From Cyanobacteria bacterium UBA2566 (GTDB lineage: Bacteria > Cyanobacteriota > Cyanobacteriia > Cyanobacteriales > Desertifilaceae): 5,930 nucleotides of DNA. Location: contig DDLS01000006.1 in NCBI GenBank assembly GCA_002340255.1, forward strand, positions 1-5,930. The letters are read 5' to 3'. Under the pieces are notes generated by a model that saw nothing but the letters and a program-made list of their open reading frames with translations, was not told the origin of the DNA and did no database searches. Below are positions 1 through 5,567 of the stretch, piece by piece. How positions within the stretch are numbered: the stretch's first letter is position 1; each line of letters opens with the position of its first letter. Both the position numbers and the translations under genes were made by a program.

Positions 1-22
1 CCCCTATCCCCCTATCCCCCCA
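1..22. repeat. C-rich heptamer-like tract before feoB
   Basis: The window opens with CCCCTAT followed by CCCCCTAT and a run of six C. On the minus strand this reads as GGGGATAG units, resembling the GGGAATA/TAGGGAA heptamers found at 2391-2435 and 2767-2808. It is probably the edge of a short tandem repeat array lying upstream of feoB, cut by the window start. The remaining 16 bases to the feoB start show no clear promoter or Shine-Dalgarno sequence. Confidence 0.4.
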
Positions 23-38
23 CATTAAAACCCTAGCC

Positions 39-2375
39 ATGCTCAAACCCATTGTTGCCTTAATTGGTAATCCCAACTGCGGAAAAACCACCCTATTTAA
101 CGCCCTCACTGGAGCCAACCAACGGACAGGAAACTGGCCGGGGGTTACAGTCGATCGCAAAGAAGGGCAGTTTAAGATTAATCAATCGACCATTACCCTG
201 GTAGACTTGCCAGGGGTCTATTCCCTGGATGCCGAAGAAAGTGCCACCGGGATGGATGAGTTGGTGGCGCGAGATTATCTCCTTTCTGGAGAAGCACAAT
301 TAGTAATTAATATCATTGATGCCTCCAATCTAGAGCGCAATCTTTATCTAACGACTCAGTTGATGGAAATGCGCCTACCGATGGTTGTCGCTCTGAATAT
401 GATCGATATTGCCCAGAAGCGGGGTATCGATATTAATGCAGATCGTTTAGCCGATCGCTTAGGCGTTCCTGTTCTGCCCCTGATTGCCAGCGATCGCGAA
501 GGAATTGGCTCTTTAGTCGATCTCGTCGGTCACATCCTAGAGAACTTAACCCATCCTGCCAGTTACGTTGCTTATCCAGCAGTCATCGAAGATGCCTTAG
601 CTGAAATCGTCCCTTACCTGACTCAAAACACGACCAATCGGATCGTCGAACCTCGCTGGACGGCTCTAAACTTGCTGCAATACGATGAACGGGGAGTCGG
701 TGAACTCGTTACTCCAGCGCTCACCGAAATGATCGCTAAACATCGGCGTAGTATTCATCAAGTCTTAGGAGAAGATCTAGATATCCTGATTGCCGATAGT
801 CGCTACGGCTTTATTCAAACCGTGACCCAAGAAGCCAGTCAACGCACGGGAGAAGTGAGTCAGTCCATGAGCGATAAGCTCGATGCGATTGTCCTCAACC
901 GTTGGCTGGGGATTCCTATTTTCTTAGGCATCATGTATCTGATGTTCCTATTTACGATCAATGTTGGCAGTGCCTTTATTGACTTTTTTGATATCGTTGC
1001 TGGGACAATCTTTGTAGACGGATTGGGGCAACTGCTCGAAAGCCTCCGCTTCCCTGGATGGGCGATCGCCCTGTTAGCTGACGGTGCTGGTGGTGGTGTG
1101 CAAACCGTCGCCACATTTATTCCTGTTATTGGCTTCATGTTCCTGTTCTTATCGATACTCGAAGATTCTGGCTACATGGCACGAGCCGCCTTTGTTATGG
1201 ATCGAATGATGCGGTTTGTGGGCTTACCCGGAAAATCCTTTGTGCCCATGTTAGTCGGCTTTGGCTGCAATGTACCAGCAATTATGGCCGCCCGCACATT
1301 GGAAAATTCCCGCGATCGCCTCATGACCATTCTCATGAATCCCTTCATGTCCTGTGGTGCAAGGCTTCCGGTTTACGCCCTCTTTGCGGCTGCCTTCTTT
1401 CCCCTGGGCGGTCAAAATATCGTCTTTGGCCTTTATCTCCTCGGTATTGCCTTTGCCATCTTCACCGGACTGGTGATGAAAAACACCATCCTCAAAGGCG
1501 AAATTTCTCCCTTTGTTATGGAGCTTCCTCCCTACCACATTCCTCGATTCAAAGGGGTCATGATTCGCACCTGGGATAGGCTACGGGCATTTCTCTTGAA
1601 AGCCGGAAAAGTCATTATTATCATGGTCACCATCCTCGGATTACTCAACTCCTTAGGAACGGATGGTTCATTTGGTAATCAAGATAGCGACCAATCCATC
1701 CTAAGCGCTGCCAGTCAATCTGTAACTCCCATTTTTGCTCCCATGGGCGTTACCCAGGAAAATTGGCCCGCTACTGTGGGAATCTTTACCGGTGTCTTTG
1801 CTAAAGAAGCCATGGTAGGCACACTCGATTCCATTTACGGACAATTAGCCATTACTGATAATCCCGAATTAGAAGAGGAAGAAGGAGGCTTTAGTTTCTG
1901 GGGCGGTATCCAAGAAGCTTTCGCCACTATTCCCGCTAACTTAGCTGACGTTCCTGGTACCTTACTAGACCCCCTAGGATTGAATATTGGCAATACCTCA
2001 GATGTAGAAACGGCCTCGGAAGAACAGGAAGTTGCTTTAGGCACATTTGGAGCCATGGTACGCCGGTTTGATGGCAAAGCTGGAGCCTTTGCTTACCTCT
2101 TATTTGTGTTGCTCTATTTCCCCTGTGTCGCTGCCACCGCAGCCGTTTACCGGGAAACCAACTGGCAATGGACAATCTTTGTTGCTTCATGGACAACAGG
2201 TTTAGCCTACATCGTCGCCACCAGTTTCTATCAAATTACTCAATTGAGTGTTCAACCTACCTTCGCTAGTGTATGGCTTTTAAGTATGTTGGTGATTAGC
2301 ATCGGTGTCTTCTTCGCTCTGAAAATGTTGAATCCCCAGTTGAAAGCCCACCGCCAGTCTGAAAGCCCCATTTAG
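39..2375 (+). CDS. feoB: Ferrous iron transport protein B (FeoB)
   Basis: Inner-membrane Fe(II) permease with an N-terminal cytosolic G-protein domain; 778 aa, about the usual FeoB length. The G domain shows G1 GNPNCGKT (10-17), G2 Thr37 in PGVTV, G3 DLPG (56-59), G4 NMID (120-123) and a G5-like ASDREG (150-155). The helical GDI-like region follows and ends at the conserved ADSRYGFI (252-259). The membrane part starts near residue 288. It contains a first Gate region after a Gly-rich stretch (349-353), the conserved GFGCNVPA with Cys410, SCGARLP with Cys439, and a second Gate region with KEAMVG (Lys589, Glu590). A polar acidic stretch (about 605-670) separates the last membrane segments. The start is chosen because the G1 loop follows after nine residues, as in other FeoB. 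No Shine-Dalgarno is visible. No feoA is fused or present downstream; it may lie upstream of the window. A FeoC-like gene follows. All key GTPase and membrane motifs are intact. Confidence 0.97.
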   Translation: MLKPIVALIGNPNCGKTTLFNALTGANQRTGNWPGVTVDRKEGQFKINQSTITLVDLPGVYSLDAEESATGMDELVARDYLLSGEAQLVINIIDASNLERNLYLTTQLMEMRLPMVVALNMIDIAQKRGIDINADRLADRLGVPVLPLIASDREGIGSLVDLVGHILENLTHPASYVAYPAVIEDALAEIVPYLTQNTTNRIVEPRWTALNLLQYDERGVGELVTPALTEMIAKHRRSIHQVLGEDLDILIADSRYGFIQTVTQEASQRTGEVSQSMSDKLDAIVLNRWLGIPIFLGIMYLMFLFTINVGSAFIDFFDIVAGTIFVDGLGQLLESLRFPGWAIALLADGAGGGVQTVATFIPVIGFMFLFLSILEDSGYMARAAFVMDRMMRFVGLPGKSFVPMLVGFGCNVPAIMAARTLENSRDRLMTILMNPFMSCGARLPVYALFAAAFFPLGGQNIVFGLYLLGIAFAIFTGLVMKNTILKGEISPFVMELPPYHIPRFKGVMIRTWDRLRAFLLKAGKVIIIMVTILGLLNSLGTDGSFGNQDSDQSILSAASQSVTPIFAPMGVTQENWPATVGIFTGVFAKEAMVGTLDSIYGQLAITDNPELEEEEGGFSFWGGIQEAFATIPANLADVPGTLLDPLGLNIGNTSDVETASEEQEVALGTFGAMVRRFDGKAGAFAYLLFVLLYFPCVAATAAVYRETNWQWTIFVASWTTGLAYIVATSFYQITQLSVQPTFASVWLLSMLVISIGVFFALKMLNPQLKAHRQSESPI

Positions 2376-2390
2376 TGCAGACAAGGGGAT

Positions 2391-2435
2391 GGGAATAGGG
2401 AACGGGGAAGCAGAGATTCCCCGTTCCCTATTCCC
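2391..2435. repeat. Perfect 19-bp hairpin after feoB, made of heptamers
   Basis: Arms at 2391-2409 and 2417-2435 are perfectly complementary over 19 bp around a 7-nt loop (GCAGAGA). The stem begins 15 bp after the feoB stop. Each arm is made of heptamers (GGGAATA, GGGAACG, GGGAAGC), so it looks like an inverted pair of STRR-type repeats. The RNA would form a very stable stem. No T tract follows (AAAAG comes next), so it is not a canonical intrinsic terminator. It may still end or stabilise the feoB transcript and reduce read-through into feoC. Confidence 0.75.
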
Positions 2436-2443
2436 AAAAGTAT

Positions 2444-2518
2444 TAGACCTCTTGCAGAAATGAATAGCAATACAGTCTTATGTCTATTGCCTATTGCCTA
2501 ACTTCTACAAGAAGTCTA
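2444..2518. repeat. MITE-like 75-bp inverted-repeat element between feoB and feoC
   Basis: The ends TAGACCTCTTGCAGAA (2444-2459) and TTCTACAAGAAGTCTA (2503-2518) are inverted copies matching at 14 of 16 bases. The inside also folds back imperfectly: AATAGCAATA near 2463-2472 faces a direct heptamer repeat CTATTGC-CTATTGC (2484-2497). No coding frame lies within. Size, terminal inverted repeats and internal symmetry suggest a small non-autonomous repeat. I cannot test its copy number here, so mobility is inferred. Confidence 0.5.
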
Positions 2519-2521
2519 TTG

Positions 2522-2538
2522 ATTATTAATTATTAATT
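2522..2538. repeat. AT-rich ATTATTA tandem just upstream of feoC
   Basis: ATTATTA occurs twice in tandem (2522-2528 and 2529-2535), followed by ATT, directly before the feoC leader. It is another 7-base periodicity in this intergenic region. The AT-rich stretch ends 7 bp before the ATG, so it is too close to be the -10 element of a leadered transcript. It may simply keep the start region unstructured. A weak GAAG lies 3 bases before the start codon. Confidence 0.3.
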
Positions 2539-2544
2539 GAAGCC

Positions 2545-2769
2545 ATGATTCTAGAATTACAAAACTACCTCGCCCAAAAACAGAAAGTCTCTCTAGCCGA
2601 ACTCGAAACCCACTTTCGCAGCGATCCTGATGCTTTGCGGGCAATGCTCAATAAATTAGTCTATAAAGGCAGAGTACGCCCGGTAAGTCTAGAAGGGCAA
2701 AAATGTGGCGGTTGTACCCATTGCGATACAGCAACCTTTGAAGTTTATGAATGGGTAGGGAAGAAATAG
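2545..2769 (+). CDS. feoC: FeoC-like winged-helix protein with Cys cluster
   Basis: Small cytosolic protein (74 aa), as expected for FeoC, the proposed regulator or stabiliser of FeoB. Residues 1-50 fit a winged helix: helix ILELQNYLAQ, then SLAELETHF, then a recognition-like helix DPDALRAMLNKLVYKG, and a short wing RVRPVS. A Cys cluster follows, C54-GG-C57-TH-C60, in the position of the FeoC metal or iron-sulfur site. Only three cysteines are present, whereas enterobacterial FeoC has four. The position after feoB supports the call, although about 170 bp of repeat-rich DNA separates them, so it may have its own promoter. The ATG at 2545 gives the standard FeoC N-terminus. The TAG stop is the first three bases of the heptamer array that follows. 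Function as a FeoB partner is inferred from family and context. Confidence 0.85.
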   Translation: MILELQNYLAQKQKVSLAELETHFRSDPDALRAMLNKLVYKGRVRPVSLEGQKCGGCTHCDTATFEVYEWVGKK

Positions 2770-2808
2770 GAACTAGGAACTAGGGAATAGGAACTAGGGA
2801 ATAGGGTC
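2767..2808. repeat. STRR-type heptamer array overlapping the feoC stop
   Basis: Six units in exact 7-base phase: TAGGAAC, TAGGAAC, TAGGGAA, TAGGAAC, TAGGGAA, TAGGGTC. The first TAG is the stop codon of the FeoC-like gene. The array resembles the short tandemly repeated repetitive heptanucleotides of cyanobacteria and shares GGGAATA with the hairpin at 2391-2435. It ends 53 bp before the next start codon and forms the boundary between the iron locus and the phosphonate-type operon. Confidence 0.8.
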
Positions 2809-2837
2809 CGTTTTAAGGTATCCTAGTAGAGACAAAC

Positions 2838-2856
2838 TGACTCATTGGAGGAGTCA
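2838..2856 (+). promoter_or_regulatory. Strong Shine-Dalgarno partly inside a small hairpin
   Basis: GGAGGAG at 2847-2853 lies 8 bases before the ATG at 2862, the only strong ribosome binding site in the window; it fixes the start of the phosphonatase-like gene. TGACTC (2838-2843) and GAGTCA (2851-2856) form a perfect 6-bp stem with a 7-nt loop, placing half of the ribosome site in the loop and half in the stem. This could modulate translation, though a 6-bp stem is weak. A possible -10-like TATCCT lies at 2819-2824 without a convincing -35. Confidence 0.55.
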
Positions 2857-2861
2857 CTTGA

Positions 2862-3593
2862 ATGTCTTCTACTCCTAATGTGGAACTGGTGATCTTTGAC
2901 ATGGCAGGTACAACGGTCAAGGATAACAATGAAGTACAAAACTGTTTCTTTGTGGCTGCCGAACAAACGGGTTTACAGGCTTCCGGCGATCGCGTGAATG
3001 CCATGATGGGATGGTCGAAAAAGCTGGTATTTCAAACGTTGTGGCGAGAACAACTCGGTGAAGATCGCCCAGATTATCAGCAAAATGTCGAGGTTTCTTA
3101 TCAACGGTTTAAGGAAACCTTAGAACATCATTATCAAACCCAACCGGTTGAACCGACAGAAGGATGCTTAGAACTGTTTGACTGGCTAAAGTTTGAGGAA
3201 ATTAAGATTGGGTTAAACACAGGGTTTTATCGTGAGGTAACGGATATTATCTTGCGTCGTTTGGGATGGGATAAAGGGTTAAATCAAGATTATGTTGGCT
3301 CAGAACACTCTTATATCCAAGTCTCGGTTACACCCTCAGAGATTTATAATAACGAAGGTCGCCCAGCTCCCTATATGATTCAGAAAGCGATGTACAAACT
3401 TGGGGTCAAGAATCCCCAAACTGTAATTGTAGTTGGGGATACTCCCTCGGATTTAGAAGCGGGGTTGAATGCCCATTGTTTGATGACTTTGGGGGTAACT
3501 AATGGAACTCATCGCCGAGAACAGTTAGCCCAATATCCCAATGATGGATTGTTGGATTCTCTGTGGGAGTTGAAAGAAAAAATCACAGGATGA
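2862..3593 (+). CDS. Phosphonatase-like HAD hydrolase (PhnX-like, TIGR03351 type)
   Basis: Cytosolic HAD-superfamily enzyme of 243 aa, predicted to cleave the C-P bond of phosphonoacetaldehyde or a close relative such as its hydroxy form, giving phosphate and a C2 aldehyde. Motif I is D13-MAGT, with the Ala at the third position that marks phosphonatases rather than the usual DxD. The cap domain has MMGWSKK with K53, at the position of the Schiff-base lysine of phosphonatase. Motif II is T120 in GLNTGF. R167 in GRPAP replaces the usual HAD lysine, as in PhnX and its relatives. Motif IV is GDTPSD (192-197). All catalytic residues are present. A stretch at 145-166 before GRPAP looks longer than in relatives I recall. 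It is first in a three-gene operon with a TIGR03364-like flavoenzyme, the known context of the PhnX-like clade rather than of true PhnX, which pairs with PhnW. Exact substrate is unproven. Confidence 0.9.
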   Translation: MSSTPNVELVIFDMAGTTVKDNNEVQNCFFVAAEQTGLQASGDRVNAMMGWSKKLVFQTLWREQLGEDRPDYQQNVEVSYQRFKETLEHHYQTQPVEPTEGCLELFDWLKFEEIKIGLNTGFYREVTDIILRRLGWDKGLNQDYVGSEHSYIQVSVTPSEIYNNEGRPAPYMIQKAMYKLGVKNPQTVIVVGDTPSDLEAGLNAHCLMTLGVTNGTHRREQLAQYPNDGLLDSLWELKEKITG

Positions 3594-4273
3594 TCCCAAG
3601 AATTACGATGATGAAAACTTTAGATCATTCCATTAACTACCTGGCTCCTGATGTTCCCCCAGAACTACCGTGGGTGGAAGTTCCCTTAGTCAAAGCAACA
3701 CCAGAATCTCTAGCTGGATATGGTCAATTGGTGGATGATTATGAGGACTATTCCATTGAAATTGTGACCTGGCCAGCCCAAGGATGGCGAAAACTCGATC
3801 CCGAAACAGGTAACCAAGGCGGAACAACCCAAGGGATCTTTGAATTTTGGTGGGAAGGAGAGCTCCTTTATGGTCATAATCAAGCGGTGGGCGATCGCTA
3901 TCTCTTGGGTTGGTCTACAAACCCAGGAAATGCCCAAGCTCAAACTACACCAGAATCAGGACGCTCTCAGGTCTTACTCTGGCACGCCAATTATCACCCC
4001 GATGGTGGACAACTGTTTTTTCCCTTAGACAATACGCCCTTTGTCGTTCCCCTCGCTTTACCCGGAGACGATGTTAAACCAGAAGACTTTATCGCGTTCT
4101 ATGTCGAAGGTCACCAGGGATTATATATTCATCCTAATGTGTGGCATGAGGCTGTATTTCCCCTGGCAGACCGAGCCAAATTTCACGATGAACAAGGTAA
4201 AGTTCATGGTCGTGTCAGTTGTAATTTAGCCCAAGAATTTGGTGTTTTCTTATCTATTCCTCTGATTTATTAA
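3590..4273 (+). CDS. Ureidoglycolate lyase-like cupin protein
   Basis: Protein of about 227 aa resembling the ureidoglycolate lyase (AllA) family, which releases urea from ureidoglycolate to give glyoxylate. The match begins near residue 29 (VEVPLVKATPESLAGYGQLV). It includes the strand motif LLWHANYHPDGGQLFFPL (129-146) with HPDGGQ, and GLYIHPNVWHEAVFPL (177-192), which corresponds to the family's conserved His/Trp-His segment (His181, His186). The C-terminal part ends in a further strand. No signal peptide or membrane segment is seen. The start at 3590 overlaps the previous stop by 4 bp (ATGA), indicating translational coupling. In-frame ATGs at 3608 and 3611 or a GTG at 3563 are alternatives, and none has a good Shine-Dalgarno. 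It lies between two phosphonate-type enzymes and no purine-degradation gene is nearby, so ureidoglycolate may not be its substrate. Fold call is fairly firm; function is open. Confidence 0.8.
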   Translation: MIPRITMMKTLDHSINYLAPDVPPELPWVEVPLVKATPESLAGYGQLVDDYEDYSIEIVTWPAQGWRKLDPETGNQGGTTQGIFEFWWEGELLYGHNQAVGDRYLLGWSTNPGNAQAQTTPESGRSQVLLWHANYHPDGGQLFFPLDNTPFVVPLALPGDDVKPEDFIAFYVEGHQGLYIHPNVWHEAVFPLADRAKFHDEQGKVHGRVSCNLAQEFGVFLSIPLIY

Positions 4274-4284
4274 CGTAGTAACTC

Positions 4285-5430
4285 ATGACTTCACAAAATC
4301 AGGCTGATGTATTAATTATTGGTGCAGGTATTGTTGGTTTAGCTCATGCTTTAGCCTGTGCCAAACGAGGACTCAAGGTTGTTGTTTTTGAACGGAATCC
4401 CCAGGCAATTGGTGCATCAATTCGCAATTTTGGCATGGTCTGGCCTGTGGGACAACCCTTAGGACCATTAGGCGATCGCGCTCTCAACTCTCGACAAATT
4501 TGGCTGGAACTGTCGGCTCAGGCTGGATTTCACGCAGAAAAAGCCGGATCGCTACATCTGGCCTATCGTAAAGATGAGATGGCGGTTTTAGAGGAATTTG
4601 TCAGCATTAGAGCTTCTACCCATTCTGTAGCGTTACTGACCCCGAATCAAGTCTTAGAGAAGAGTCCAGCCGTAGTTAAGGAAGGGTTATTAGGGGCGCT
4701 GTGGAGTTCCACAGAAGTGATTGTAGACCCCAGAGAAGCGATCGCCAAATTACCCGATTATCTCAGTAAAGCCTATGGGGTAACGTTCAAATTTGGCACA
4801 GTCGTAACCTCGATCGCGGATCGGGTGGCAATTGCCGGGGGAGAGCAGTGGCGAGGCGATCGCATTTTCGTCTGTTCGGGTGCAGACTTTGAAACCCTCT
4901 ATCCCCAACACTACGCCAAGAGCGGCATCACCAAAGTTAAACTGCAAATGATGCGAACGGCTCCCCAACCCAACAACTGGCGACTCGGTGCAGCACTTTG
5001 CGGAGGATTAACCCTAACCCATTACAGTGCGTTTGCAGACTGTCCCTCCCTTCCTGCTCTCAAAGAACGCATTGCTAAAGAAACTCCCTATTTTCCAGAA
5101 TGGGGAATTCACGTCATGATGTCGCAAAATGGATTAGGAGAATTAATTATTGGCGACACTCACGAATATGGTTGGTGTCCTCACCCCTTCGATCGCGCCG
5201 ATCTGAACAACTACATTCTCAACTACTTAAAAGGCTTTGTCCAACCTCCTTCCCTAGATATTGCCCAGACATGGCACGGTGTGTATGCCAAGTTACCCGG
5301 ATCAACTGAATTGATTTTACATCCAGAATCGGGCGTGACCATTGTTAACGCCCTCAGTGGTGCGGGAATGACCCTATCGTTTGGTCTAGCAGAAGAGACG
5401 ATCTCGGAAATATATAGCACTTCGCGGTAG
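4285..5430 (+). CDS. FAD-dependent oxidoreductase (TIGR03364 type, aminophosphonate oxidase-like)
   Basis: Flavoenzyme of 381 aa in the DAO family of amine and amino-acid oxidases. A Rossmann ADP-binding fold starts at residue 8: GAGIVG (13-18) and the ribose-binding E36 at the end of VVVFE. ASIRNFGMVWPVGQ (44-57) resembles the signature after the FAD site in the TIGR03364 clade. GDTHEYG (290-296) and the C-terminal NALSGAGMTLSFGLAEE (355-371) complete the FAD and substrate-binding regions. There is no signal peptide, so it is probably cytosolic. The TIGR03364 clade is known from genome context to accompany the PhnX-like hydrolases. Its proposed role is oxidative deamination of an aminophosphonate to the aldehyde the hydrolase then cleaves. 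Here it is third in the operon, 11 bp after the cupin gene, with no clear ribosome site. The stop codon TAG abuts a GCAATAG heptamer. Family is well supported; the substrate is inferred. Confidence 0.88.
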   Translation: MTSQNQADVLIIGAGIVGLAHALACAKRGLKVVVFERNPQAIGASIRNFGMVWPVGQPLGPLGDRALNSRQIWLELSAQAGFHAEKAGSLHLAYRKDEMAVLEEFVSIRASTHSVALLTPNQVLEKSPAVVKEGLLGALWSSTEVIVDPREAIAKLPDYLSKAYGVTFKFGTVVTSIADRVAIAGGEQWRGDRIFVCSGADFETLYPQHYAKSGITKVKLQMMRTAPQPNNWRLGAALCGGLTLTHYSAFADCPSLPALKERIAKETPYFPEWGIHVMMSQNGLGELIIGDTHEYGWCPHPFDRADLNNYILNYLKGFVQPPSLDIAQTWHGVYAKLPGSTELILHPESGVTIVNALSGAGMTLSFGLAEETISEIYSTSR

Positions 5431-5567
5431 GCAATAGGCTTGCTTTGCAATAGTCAAAAGCTTGTATTGCTTAGGGTCTAAGGCTTCAAGCTGTACTTCA
5501 TAGAAAAGAGAATCGCTATATCCCTCTTCTGTCACTCTCCGAGTTCAATGAATAGGAAATCTGCCAA
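5431..5567. other. Non-coding spacer with GCAATAG heptamers and a weak stem
   Basis: No gene is visible. GCAATAG occurs at 5431-5437, directly after the flavoenzyme stop, and again at 5447-5453. It is the reverse complement of the CTATTGC pair at 2484-2497. A two-step stem is possible at 5459-5492: AGCTTG pairs with CAAGCT, and inside it CTTAG with CTAAG around GGT. It could mark the operon end, but no T tract follows. The part near 5528-5567 may include the end of the neighbouring insertion sequence; its terminal repeat cannot be recognised with certainty. Confidence 0.4.

Larger units (their letters stand above)
490..4863. repeat. Eight HIP1 octamers (GCGATCGC)
   Basis: Exact GCGATCGC palindromes begin at 490, 1062, 1312, 2986, 3891, 4472, 4738 and 4856. 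All lie inside protein-coding genes: three in feoB, one in the phosphonatase-like gene, one in the cupin gene and three in the flavoenzyme gene. The copies at 1062 and in several other places extend to GGCGATCGC. This density is typical of HIP1, the highly iterated palindrome of many cyanobacterial chromosomes, and is the main taxonomic signal here. None falls in the transposase remnant or the intergenic repeats. Confidence 0.9.

Noticed and set aside
1..38. 3' end of feoA upstream of feoB
   Set aside because: The 38 bases are C-rich repeat and leader with no recognisable FeoA C-terminus; feoA may be further upstream but cannot be seen.
93..2196. Several antisense or out-of-frame open frames of 68-95 codons across feoB
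   Set aside because: All lie inside the well-supported feoB frame, have compositions expected of shadow frames and show no recognisable domain.
2391..2440. Classical rho-independent terminator after feoB
   Set aside because: The stem is excellent but is followed by AAAAG, not a T tract, so it is listed as a repeat hairpin with uncertain terminator function.
2521..2539. Fur box upstream of feoC
   Set aside because: Only about 7 of 19 positions match the classical Fur consensus; the similarity is due to AT richness. No Fur-like site is visible before feoB in the 38 bp available.
2767..2808. CRISPR-like repeat array
   Set aside because: Units are contiguous heptamers without spacers; this is a tandem STRR-type repeat.
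3710..5450. Short frames in other phases over the cupin and flavoenzyme genes
   Set aside because: They overlap genes with clear family motifs and lack motifs or ribosome sites of their own.
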